The position numbers and the translations under genes are program-made. A stretch of 17,997 bases of DNA from an uncultured Fretibacterium sp. (GTDB lineage: Bacteria > Synergistota > Synergistia > Synergistales > Aminobacteriaceae): contig CALGHA010000025.1 in NCBI GenBank assembly GCA_937915835.1, positions 1-17,997 on the forward strand, read 5' to 3'. This document shows positions 1-6,896 of the stretch, one piece after another. The notes beneath the pieces are model-generated. The model saw only the letters and a list, made by a program, of their open reading frames with translations, was not told where the DNA came from and did no database searches. Numbering within the stretch: the first letter of the stretch is position 1; each line of letters opens with the position of its first letter.

Positions 1-2
1 AC

Positions 3-101
3 GCTTCAATCGAAGAAAACTCATCAGGTGAATGCAATCTCGGCTTGTCCGGACTTGCTTTAATCACTTTATGCGGAGCTTTACTCTTCAAGAAGCAATA
101 A
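3..101 (+). CDS. 3' end of a Synergist-CTERM surface protein (partial)
   Basis: Only the last 32 codons of a gene entering from the left are present, ending in TAA at 99-101. The peptide has a Ser/Gly-rich approach, then Cys-Asn-Leu-Gly (codons 33-44), a hydrophobic stretch of about 15 residues and a short basic end (Phe-Lys-Lys-Gln). This layout matches the Synergist-CTERM sorting tail recalled from TIGRFAM: a conserved C-N-x-G, a membrane span and a basic cluster. It is thought to be processed by a dedicated membrane protease and to leave the protein on the cell surface. The second protein with this tail in the window (6893-7591) supports the reading. The function of the main body of the protein cannot be told. 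A terminator follows 12 bases after the stop. Confidence 0.75.
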   Translation, partial: ASIEENSSGECNLGLSGLALITLCGALLFKKQ

Positions 102-113
102 GCTAATTCATTG

Positions 114-145
114 TCCCCTCGCTCTCTAACGGGGGGATTTTTTTT
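114..145 (+). terminator. Rho-independent terminator after the Synergist-CTERM gene
   Basis: An 8-bp stem (114-121 TCCCCTCG with 130-137 CGGGGGGA, one U.G wobble) and an 8-base loop are followed by eight T (138-145). Both stem arms are identical to those of the terminator at 3868-3900. Confidence 0.9.
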
Positions 146-190
146 ATGGCAGCAAAATATAACATGTTCTATTTTCACGATGATTTATAA

Positions 191-225
191 ATTTTCACGG
201 GCTTTTTCTGTTGTCATAGTATAAT
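191..225 (+). promoter_or_regulatory. Probable promoter of the hydrogenase operon
   Basis: A consensus -10 box TATAAT lies at 220-225, about 57 bases before the chosen start of the operon. No good -35 hexamer sits 16-18 bases upstream. Instead a 9-base direct repeat, ATTTTCACG, occurs at 171-179 and 191-199, exactly 20 bases apart, and the second copy abuts the -35 position. This could be an activator or redox regulator site, but it does not match a Rex-type palindrome. The -10 is seen directly; the regulation is inference. Confidence 0.4.
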
Positions 226-281
226 TATCATTGTTCAAGGGGTAAAAATTTTTTCGCAAATAAAACGAGGGAGTGATTTTT

Positions 282-2132
282 TTGAGTCGCCTTAGCATTA
301 TGAATGAAACAAAAGCTCAGGCCGCCGTCGAATCTCTTCACAAGGATTTAGAACGGCGTGTAACTGGAGCTCCTCCCGGCTTATGTCCGCTCGATGTCGC
401 AAGCAGTTATCTCAAAGTTTGTGCTGCTCAGACTTGCGGAAAATGTGTTCCGTGCCGAGTTGGACTTCCACAGCTTGAGAGATTGATTGATGACTTAATC
501 GACGGTAAAGGAGACATGAAGACAGTCGAGACAATCGAGAAGACTGCCGAGACAATTTCAAATTCTGCCGATTGCGCAATTGGTTACGAAGCCGCTAACA
601 TGGTCTTAAAAGGAGTAAAAGGCTTCAAAGATGATTACACAGCTCACGCGAAAAAGCATCAGTGCACTTCAGAAGGTTTCAGAGCTGTACCGTGCGTAAC
701 GTTATGCCCTGCTCACGTTGATATTCCCGGATATATCGCGCTCGTTAATGCTGGCCGTTATGCCGACGCTGTAAGATTAATCCGCAAAGATAACCCCTTC
801 CCAAGCGTCTGTGCAATGGTCTGTGAACATCCGTGTGAGAATAAATGCAGGAGAAGAATGGTTGATGACGCAATTAATATTCGCGGCCTGAAACTTTACG
901 CAATTGATCATTCCGGACATGTGCCAGTTTATCGCGATGGTGAGAAACCTGCTCCAGCAACAGGAAAGAAAGTAGCTATAGTTGGCGGAGGCCCGAGCGG
1001 AATTAGTGCAGCTTATTATCTTGGAATTATGGGCCACAGTGTTGAAATTTTCGAGCAGAGAAAACGTTTAGGCGGAATGTTACGTTACGGAATTCCTTCT
1101 TACAGATTGCCGCGTGAAATTCTTCATGAGGAAATCGAGACGTTATTAACTGCTGGAGATATTAAAGTTCATAAAGAAGTCTCAATCGGCGGACCTGATT
1201 TCCCGTTAAAGAAACTTCGTGACGAGTTCGACGCTGTTTATATCGCGATTGGTGCTCACACTGATAAATCCCTGAAAATTCCCGGTGAAGACGCTGAAGG
1301 TGTAATGTCCGCTGTAACTCTTTTACGAAGAATTGGTGACGACGATTACCCGGATTTCAAAGGCAAAAAAGTTGTCGTTGTCGGAGGCGGAAATGTCGCG
1401 ATGGACTGTGCACGCTCATCACTGAGATTAAACGCTGACAAAGTTACGCTGGCTTATCGTAGACGTAAAGATGACATGACGGCTCTCGCTGAAGAAGTCG
1501 AAGCTACGGAAGTTGAAGGCTGTGAAATCCTCGAATTGGCCGCACCGTTAAAAGTTGAAGTTGGCGAGGACGGAAAAGCTAAAGCCCTCTGGGTAAAACA
1601 GCAGATGATTAGCAACATTAAGGGCGGTCGTCCAGCTCCGAAAGATGCAAGCGCTGAACCCATAAGAATTGAAGCTGATATTATCGTCGTTGCGATTGGA
1701 CAGGGAATTGACAGCTACAATTTTGAGCAGTCAGGTATCGCCGTAAAATGGGGATGCATTCAGGCCCTCGCAAGTGAAGAAGTCGAGAATATGCCCGGAG
1801 TTTTCTCTGGAGGAGATTGCGTTTCTGGTCCGGCTACAGTCATTCGTGCGATTGCGGCGGGTAAAGTTGCGGCTGCTAATATTGATGAATATCTCGGCTT
1901 CCATCATCCGATTGAGCTTCCCGTTGAAATTCCTGAACCTGTACCTCATAATCGTCCGGCTTGCGGAAGAGTGAAAATGCGTGAACGTCCGATTGATGAA
2001 AGAGTTCATGACTTCAAGCTCGTAGAAAAGGGAATGACCCAAGAGGAAATGGAACAAGAAAGCAATAGATGTTTGAGGTGCGATTATTACGGCTTCGGAA
2101 AATTCAGAGAGGGGCGTGAGTTCAAATGGTAA
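282..2132 (+). CDS. GltD/NfnB-like NAD(P)H flavoprotein with NuoF-type Fe-S domain, hydrogenase partner
   Basis: About 616 residues. Residues 35-100 resemble the C-terminal Fe-S domain of NuoF, with C52-x2-C55-x2-C58 and C98. Residues 135-190 form the GltD/dihydropyrimidine-dehydrogenase-type cluster domain (C138, C142, C177, C181, C185, C189). A GltD-type oxidoreductase core follows: an FAD site (GGGPSG 235-240) and a second Rossmann motif (GGGN 368-371) trailed by Y-R-R-R (392-395), typical of NADP(H)-binding relatives. The likely role is passing electrons between NAD(P)H and the [FeFe] hydrogenase encoded next, which overlaps it by 7 bases. I chose TTG at 282 because GAGGGAG (267-273) lies 8 bases upstream; GTG at 273 would overlap that site and ATG at 300 is too far away. 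It is not classical glutamate synthase small subunit: the NuoF-like front end is extra and no gltB neighbour is present. Confidence 0.88.
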   Translation: MSRLSIMNETKAQAAVESLHKDLERRVTGAPPGLCPLDVASSYLKVCAAQTCGKCVPCRVGLPQLERLIDDLIDGKGDMKTVETIEKTAETISNSADCAIGYEAANMVLKGVKGFKDDYTAHAKKHQCTSEGFRAVPCVTLCPAHVDIPGYIALVNAGRYADAVRLIRKDNPFPSVCAMVCEHPCENKCRRRMVDDAINIRGLKLYAIDHSGHVPVYRDGEKPAPATGKKVAIVGGGPSGISAAYYLGIMGHSVEIFEQRKRLGGMLRYGIPSYRLPREILHEEIETLLTAGDIKVHKEVSIGGPDFPLKKLRDEFDAVYIAIGAHTDKSLKIPGEDAEGVMSAVTLLRRIGDDDYPDFKGKKVVVVGGGNVAMDCARSSLRLNADKVTLAYRRRKDDMTALAEEVEATEVEGCEILELAAPLKVEVGEDGKAKALWVKQQMISNIKGGRPAPKDASAEPIRIEADIIVVAIGQGIDSYNFEQSGIAVKWGCIQALASEEVENMPGVFSGGDCVSGPATVIRAIAAGKVAAANIDEYLGFHHPIELPVEIPEPVPHNRPACGRVKMRERPIDERVHDFKLVEKGMTQEEMEQESNRCLRCDYYGFGKFREGREFKW

Positions 2133-3850
2133 ACGCGACAATAAACGGTAAAGCAATTCAGGTTCCCGAAAACACAACGATACTTGAGGCCGCAAAAATT
2201 AATCACATAAAAATTCCGCATCTCTGCTATTTGAAGAAAGTCAACGAAATCGGAGCTTGCAGGGTTTGTGTCGTCGAGATTGAAGGCCAGGACAGATTAG
2301 TATCTTCATGCAACACGATCGTACAAGAGGGCATGAAAATTTTGACGAATAGCCCGAAAGCACGCCAGGCTCGCAGAATTAACGTTGAACTCATTCTCTC
2401 ACAGCATAACGCGAGATGTGCCGAGTGCGTAAGATCCGGGAATTGTGAGCTTCAGACTACAGCGAACGATTTAGGCATTAATAAATTTCCGTATCATGAA
2501 GATATTGCGGCGTTCAATTGGAACTCTGAATTTCCGTTAATCCGCAACGATGACAAATGCATTAAGTGTATGCGCTGTGTTCAGATTTGTGATAAAGTTC
2601 AGCAAATGCACGTCTGGGATATTGCAAAGTCCGGTTCACGTACAACCGTCGGAGTTACAGGCGGCGAGGACATTACGAAGGTTGACTGCACGGTTTGCGG
2701 CCAATGCATTACACATTGTCCGGTCGGTGCTCTCGTTGAACGTGATGATACGCAGAAGGTCCGTGATGCTTTCGCGGCTGGAGACAAGATTATGATTGCT
2801 TCGGTTGCTCCTGCTGTAAGAACGTCATGGGGCGAGAAACTCGGATTAACTCACGAGGAAGCCTCACAGGAGAGATTAGCAAGTGCGTTAAGAGCTATCG
2901 GGTTTGATTACGTTTTCGACACAGATTTTTCTGCTGATTTAACAATTATGGAAGAAGCGAGCGAATTTGTCGAGAAGCTCAAGAACGCTAAACACGAGAA
3001 ATTCCCGATGTTCACGTCATGTTGTCCCGGCTGGGTAAGATTTATCAAGATGGAATTCCCGGATTTAGTCCCGCAGTTATCGAGCGCGAAATCTCCTCAG
3101 CAAATGTTCGGGGCAATAATTAAGACTTGGTACGCTCAAATTCTCGGAGTTGAGGCCGATAAAATTTATCACGTGTCATTCATGCCGTGCACAGCCAAAA
3201 AATATGAATGTGACGTTGAATGCATGAACTCTTCAGGAGCACGCGATATTGATGTCGTCTTAACAGTTAGGGAACTCGACAGGCTAATTAAATCAGAAGG
3301 AATTGACGTAAAAGCTCTCGAAGAAGGCCAATTTGACGCGCCACTCGGAACAGCTTCAGGAGCAGGCCACATTTTCGGAACAACCGGCGGAGTTATGGAA
3401 GCGGCTTTGCGTACAGCGTATAAGCTCGTAACTGGCGAAAATCCGGATCCTAACGCTTTCAGATATGTACGTGATTACGACGGCTTCAAAGAGGCTACGT
3501 TCGAGATTGCCGGGACGAAATTAAGAATAGCTGTAGTTCATGGTCTCGGGAATATTCGCAAACTCTGTGAGGACGTTCAAAGCGGAAAAGCTCAGTATGA
3601 CTTTATCGAGTGCATGGCTTGCCCGACTGGATGCGCTGGCGGCGGTGGTCAACCAATTTCTGAGGGTGAGGAACTCGGCGAAGGACGCGGGAGAATTCTT
3701 CTTGACCTTGACCGAAAAATGACGCTGAGATTTTCTCACGAGAACCCGTCGATTATTCAGTGCTACAAGGAATATCTCGGCGAACCTTTAGGGGAAAAAG
3801 CTCATCATTTGCTTCATACGGATCAAGAGAAATGGGAGCTTTGGAAGTAA
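2126..3850 (+). CDS. hydA: [FeFe] hydrogenase, group A, CpI-like
   Basis: Catalyses reversible 2H+ + 2e- = H2, probably in the cytoplasm. The protein has 574 residues, the same length and domain order as Clostridium pasteurianum CpI. In order: a 2Fe-2S domain (C34, C45, C48, C62); a His-Cys 4Fe-4S site (H94, C98, C101, C107); two ferredoxin-type 4Fe-4S sites (C145/148/151/155 and C188/191/194/198); then the H-cluster domain with TSCCPGW (296-302), MPCTAKKYE (352-360) and ECMACPTGCAGG (494-505). Expected H-cluster ligands C299, C354, C498 and C502 are present, as is the proton-relay Cys C298. A small-subunit-like tail ends the protein. It overlaps the upstream flavoprotein gene, implying translational coupling. 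That pairing resembles the glutamate-synthase-linked group (A2 in HydDB). The maturases HydE, HydF and HydG are not in the window. Confidence 0.95.
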   Translation: MVNATINGKAIQVPENTTILEAAKINHIKIPHLCYLKKVNEIGACRVCVVEIEGQDRLVSSCNTIVQEGMKILTNSPKARQARRINVELILSQHNARCAECVRSGNCELQTTANDLGINKFPYHEDIAAFNWNSEFPLIRNDDKCIKCMRCVQICDKVQQMHVWDIAKSGSRTTVGVTGGEDITKVDCTVCGQCITHCPVGALVERDDTQKVRDAFAAGDKIMIASVAPAVRTSWGEKLGLTHEEASQERLASALRAIGFDYVFDTDFSADLTIMEEASEFVEKLKNAKHEKFPMFTSCCPGWVRFIKMEFPDLVPQLSSAKSPQQMFGAIIKTWYAQILGVEADKIYHVSFMPCTAKKYECDVECMNSSGARDIDVVLTVRELDRLIKSEGIDVKALEEGQFDAPLGTASGAGHIFGTTGGVMEAALRTAYKLVTGENPDPNAFRYVRDYDGFKEATFEIAGTKLRIAVVHGLGNIRKLCEDVQSGKAQYDFIECMACPTGCAGGGGQPISEGEELGEGRGRILLDLDRKMTLRFSHENPSIIQCYKEYLGEPLGEKAHHLLHTDQEKWELWK

Positions 3851-3867
3851 AGCTAATATAAATTTTG

Positions 3868-3900
3868 TCCCCTCGTTATGAAGCGGGGGGAATTTTTTTT
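3868..3900 (+). terminator. Rho-independent terminator of the hydrogenase operon
   Basis: Stem 3868-3875 (TCCCCTCG) pairs with 3884-3891 (CGGGGGGA, one U.G wobble) around an 8-base loop, followed by eight T at 3893-3900. The arms equal those at 114-137; only the loop differs. Confidence 0.92.
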
Positions 3901-3908
3901 GCTATACT
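3900..3908 (+). promoter_or_regulatory. Extended -10 promoter for the GT11 gene
   Basis: TGCTATACT fits the extended -10 form TGnTAtact. It begins on the last T of the preceding terminator and lies 31 bases before the start codon. The place for a -35 box falls inside the terminator hairpin, so the promoter would rely on the extended -10. A matching arrangement occurs at 13421-13429. Confidence 0.5.
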
Positions 3909-3939
3909 TTCATCATTTCCAGTTAAGGACGGTTAAGAT

Positions 3940-4899
3940 ATGAGACATTCAGGAATTATCAGGCTTGTAACGGGTGGAAGGTTAGGCAATCAATTATTCA
4001 GATATGCTTTTGCTCGAGCACTACAGATAAAACATTTCCCGGATTATGAGCTTGAAGTTGGCTTTGTTACGCGTCGGCCAATTACAGAAGAACAAAAACG
4101 CTTTGGATTAAAAAATTCGCTTGTAGATTTCCAGATTGAGAATATTTTAGCTGAAGATATGCTTTTCACAGATAAACGCTTCACGAGTAATTTTACGTTC
4201 ACCCAGAAATTGATTTACTCGTTTTACAGGATTTCACGAAATATTTTGCCCAAGAAATTATTGCCATTGATTAGCTCTAAGACTTTCAGGAAAATTTATA
4301 ATCACTTCGGAATTTACATCGCTCAGCCTCCGTCAAGATATGAACCGTTTAATGTCTCATGGAAAAAGAATATTTTGTGTGATTCAGAGTTTGAAGCTCA
4401 TGAATATTTTGACGAGATTAGAGATATTTTGCTTCGAGAGTTTACGCCTATACATGAAGTTTTGCCGCATAATAGAGAGCTTATGAATGACATTGAGAGT
4501 TCGCAATCAGTCTGTGTACATATCAGGCGCGGCGACTTTATGAACAGTTCAAACTCTAATATTTGCACCGCAGAATACTTTATTCAGGCAATGAAAGAAA
4601 TTCATGAAGAAATCCCAAATTGCAAATTTTTCGTCTTCTCTGATGATGTCGAACTCGTGAAAAAAACTATTCCTCTTCCCTATGACATTACATACGAACA
4701 AGGCAATAATCCTTCATATGAAACTCTAAGATTAATGTACTCATGCAAGCATTTTATCATCAGCAACTCAACTTTCAGCTGGTGGGCACAATACCTTTCA
4801 CGCAATCCCGACAAAATCGTCTATGCTCCGTCAAAATGGCGGTTGAACGATAACTGCTCAGGTTTGGATATGCCATATATGCGAAGGCTCCAGGTTTGA
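3940..4899 (+). CDS. Glycosyltransferase family 11 (alpha-1,2-fucosyltransferase type)
   Basis: 319 residues, usual for GT11. Family landmarks are seen in order: an N-terminal G-G-R-L-G-N-Q-L-F loop (12-20), HIRRGD (194-199, the GDP-fucose-binding motif), FVFSDD, and SNSTFSWW (275-282). GT11 enzymes move fucose from GDP-fucose to a galactose of a surface glycan; donor and acceptor here are inferred from family only. The ATG at 3940 has AAGGA 10 bases upstream. The gene stands alone between the hydrogenase terminator and the SMUG1 region, with its own promoter. It is AT-rich: 38 G/C among the 120 bases of 4141-4260, against 29 of 60 in 1921-1980 by hand count. Isolation and composition suggest acquisition by transfer. 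No clear terminator follows, although a T-run lies at 4912-4918. Confidence 0.9.
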   Translation: MRHSGIIRLVTGGRLGNQLFRYAFARALQIKHFPDYELEVGFVTRRPITEEQKRFGLKNSLVDFQIENILAEDMLFTDKRFTSNFTFTQKLIYSFYRISRNILPKKLLPLISSKTFRKIYNHFGIYIAQPPSRYEPFNVSWKKNILCDSEFEAHEYFDEIRDILLREFTPIHEVLPHNRELMNDIESSQSVCVHIRRGDFMNSSNSNICTAEYFIQAMKEIHEEIPNCKFFVFSDDVELVKKTIPLPYDITYEQGNNPSYETLRLMYSCKHFIISNSTFSWWAQYLSRNPDKIVYAPSKWRLNDNCSGLDMPYMRRLQV

Positions 4900-4944
4900 A
4901 TTGGCCGAGAAATTTTTTTGATGCCGTGTAAAATATATCCCATC

Positions 4945-5010
4945 ATGAAAATATTAACTTTTTACGAGCAATTACGAGATAATGCCTACGCTATCAAGTG
5001 TATGACGTGA
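4945..5010 (+). pseudogene. Remnant 5' end of a second SMUG1-like gene
   Basis: A 21-codon ORF, ATG at 4945 to TGA at 5008-5010. Its first 18 residues (MKILTFYEQLRDNAYAIK) align without gaps to the start of the next gene (MNILTFYQQLRDDANALK), 13 of 18 identical. At DNA level 41 of 54 bases match and several differences are synonymous, so both copies were once under coding constraint. The similarity stops after the Lys, leaving Cys-Met-Thr and a stop. The simplest reading is an old tandem duplicate of the glycosylase gene that lost everything except its first codons. A short leader peptide is the alternative, but homology to the start of the neighbouring protein makes it less likely. Confidence 0.7.
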
Positions 5011-5046
5011 TGAAAATGATGAAGTTACGTGAGGTTGGAAAAATTG

Positions 5047-5754
5047 ATGAATATACTAACTTTCTATCAACAACTTAGAGATGATGCCAACGCTCTCAAA
5101 TTCTCATTGCCGGTTTTAAGCGTCTATAACCCGTTAAAATATGCTTGGGACGGCTTCGAGCAATACATGAAATTTTCTGTCGGAAAAAAGCGCGTTGTCT
5201 TTGTCGGAATGAACCCGGGTCCTTACGGAATGGCTCAAACTGGAGTTCCATTTGGTGAGATTAACGCTGTCAAAAATTTTCTCGGCATCACTAATATTTT
5301 CATCACCAAGCCGGAAAATGAAAATCCTGCATATCCTGTTAAAGGCCTTGAGTGTTCACGTTCGGAAATTAGCGGCAAAAGATTATGGGGGTTGTTTCAT
5401 GAGAGATTTGGGACATCTGAGAAATTTTTTGCTGAACATTTCGTGCTGAACTATTGCCCGTTATTATTCATTGGCCAGCATGGGAATTACACGCCCGACA
5501 AGATTAAACGTGATGAAAGCGCAAGATTATTCGAGATATGCGATTTATGCCTGAAAAATGTCGTCGAAGCCTTCGAGCCTGAGTTCATAATTGGAATCGG
5601 GAATTTCGCCTTCAAACGTTCTCAAATCGCGCTAAAAGATGTGAACGTTAATATCACGAAAATTCTTCATCCAAGTCCTGCGTCTCCGGCGGCTAATCAT
5701 GGATGGAGTGAAAAAGTTACGGAGCAATTAATTACGTCAGGAGTTTGGCAGTGA
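5047..5754 (+). CDS. SMUG1-type uracil-DNA glycosylase
   Basis: About 235 residues. It carries the SMUG1 hallmarks: motif 1 G-M-N-P-G-P-Y-G-M (54-62) followed by A-Q-T-G-V-P-F-G-E, the N-Y-C-P-L-L-F core, and motif 2 H-P-S-P-A-S-P-A-A-N near the C-terminus. Enzymes of this family excise uracil and some oxidised pyrimidines from DNA to start base excision repair. I set the start at ATG 5047, because that is where similarity to the truncated copy at 4945 begins; a GTG at 5029 would add six residues absent from the copy. GAGG at 5031-5034 is a distant ribosome site. The acylphosphatase gene follows after 32 bases. SMUG1 is better known from animals, and bacterial members are scattered. Confidence 0.9.
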   Translation: MNILTFYQQLRDDANALKFSLPVLSVYNPLKYAWDGFEQYMKFSVGKKRVVFVGMNPGPYGMAQTGVPFGEINAVKNFLGITNIFITKPENENPAYPVKGLECSRSEISGKRLWGLFHERFGTSEKFFAEHFVLNYCPLLFIGQHGNYTPDKIKRDESARLFEICDLCLKNVVEAFEPEFIIGIGNFAFKRSQIALKDVNVNITKILHPSPASPAANHGWSEKVTEQLITSGVWQ

Positions 5755-5786
5755 ATTATAATTAGCATGAAAGGGGATAAAATCTT

Positions 5787-6086
5787 GTGAGCTATTACGA
5801 TGACAAAAGCGATTACGTCAGAGTTCGCGCATTCGTTCACGGTCGAGTTCAGCACGTCGGTTTTCGTTACTGGGCTTGTGAGCAGGCTGAACGTTTAGGC
5901 TTAACCGGAAGCGTCCAGAATTTACCGGATAGAACCGTCGAAGTCGTATTTCAGGGAAAACCCGAGCAAGTCAACGAGATGAAAGAAAAATTACGTCATG
6001 GGCCGTCAATGGCTATAGTTACTCAGGTAATTTTTTACCGCGAACGCGTGAAAGACGACGAAACTAACTTTGGGCCTGTATATTAA
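5787..6086 (+). CDS. acyP: Acylphosphatase
   Basis: 99 residues, the normal size. The signature G-R-V-Q-H-V-G-F-R (19-27) and Q-N-L-P-D (44-48) supply the catalytic Arg (R27) and Asn (N45), which correspond to R23 and N41 of the mammalian enzyme. It hydrolyses acyl phosphates such as acetyl phosphate or carbamoyl phosphate in the cytoplasm. The start is GTG at 5787, with AAAGGGG about 10 bases upstream. It lies in a co-directional run between the glycosylase and LarB genes. Confidence 0.93.
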   Translation: MSYYDDKSDYVRVRAFVHGRVQHVGFRYWACEQAERLGLTGSVQNLPDRTVEVVFQGKPEQVNEMKEKLRHGPSMAIVTQVIFYRERVKDDETNFGPVY

Positions 6087-6128
6087 GTTTTCTGCGTGTG
6101 TTATTATTTCGCAGAGGTGAGAAATTTA

Positions 6129-6896
6129 TTGAACGAAATTAAACAAATCCTGCAAGATCTTCACGACGACAAAATTACAATTGATGACGCATATTTAAAG
6201 CTCAAAGAACAGCCATTTGAGGACATCGGCTATGCAAAAGTTGATTTACACAGAAAATTACGGCAGGGAGCTTCTGAAGTAATTTATGGTGCCGGAAAAA
6301 CCCCAGAACAAATTGCGGGTATCATTAACGTAATGAGAACTCATAATCAAAACGCAATTTTAATCACAAGACTTTCACGTGAAGCCGCCGATGAAATTAA
6401 AAATTTAGGCTGTGAACTCGAATATTACTCTGACGCTCACGCCGGAATTGTCGGAAAAATTCCTGAACCTGAGGGAAAAAGTTTCATCGTCGTAGCAACC
6501 GGAGGGACAAGCGATATTCCCGTCGCAGAAGAAGCAGCATTAACGGCTGAAGTCTTAGGCAATCGCGTAAAACGTCTCTATGATGTCGGAGTTGCAGGAC
6601 TTCACAGAGTTTTATCACACATTGACGATATTATGAGCGCTTCGGTGATTATTGCCGTCGCAGGAATGGAAGGAGCTCTCGCAAGCGTTTTAGGAGGTCT
6701 CGCGGATTGTCCGGTAATCGCAGTTCCAACGAGCGTAGGTTACGGGGCTTCTTTCGGCGGAATTTCGGCGTTACTGGCTATGCTTAATTCTTGTGCAAGC
6801 GGCGTTAGTGTCGTGAATATTGATAACGGCTTCGGAGCTGGATATTTGGCCGCAATGATTAATCGAATTAGAATAGAAGATGAAGTCAGAGAATGA
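6129..6896 (+). CDS. larB: LarB, nickel-pincer nucleotide cofactor synthesis (PurE-like)
   Basis: About 255 residues. A helical N-terminal region with the conserved D-x-x-R/K-x-x-R-x-G-x-x-E-V-I-Y-G-x-G-K-T segment is followed by a PurE-like Rossmann domain ending in N-I-D-N-G-F-G-A-G-Y. LarB carboxylates and hydrolyses nicotinic acid adenine dinucleotide, the first step to the Ni-pincer cofactor of lactate racemase and relatives (LarA family). I chose TTG at 6129 because GAGGTGA (6114-6120) sits 8 bases upstream; GTG at 6096 would add 11 residues and swallow this site. Its stop overlaps the next start by 4 bases. LarC, LarE and LarA are absent from the window. PurE itself is unlikely because of the extra N-terminal domain. 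Confidence 0.88.
   Translation: MNEIKQILQDLHDDKITIDDAYLKLKEQPFEDIGYAKVDLHRKLRQGASEVIYGAGKTPEQIAGIINVMRTHNQNAILITRLSREAADEIKNLGCELEYYSDAHAGIVGKIPEPEGKSFIVVATGGTSDIPVAEEAALTAEVLGNRVKRLYDVGVAGLHRVLSHIDDIMSASVIIAVAGMEGALASVLGGLADCPVIAVPTSVGYGASFGGISALLAMLNSCASGVSVVNIDNGFGAGYLAAMINRIRIEDEVRE

Noticed and set aside
171..200. Rex-type redox operator at the hydrogenase promoter
   Set aside because: The repeats are direct, not inverted, and no TTGTGA/TCACAA palindrome is present.
777..1037. Antisense ORF of 86 codons inside the flavoprotein gene
   Set aside because: It lies wholly opposite a gene with clear domain motifs, has no ribosome site and resembles no family. The other antisense or shifted ORFs inside coding genes were rejected for the same reason.
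4886..4918. Terminator after the GT11 gene
   Set aside because: There is a run of seven T (4912-4918), but only a 4-bp stem (GGCT/GGCC with one wobble) can be drawn upstream, which is too weak to call.
4945..5010. Regulatory leader peptide for the SMUG1 gene
   Set aside because: No stem-loop attenuator or codon bias is visible, and homology with the start of the following protein explains the ORF better as a duplicate remnant.
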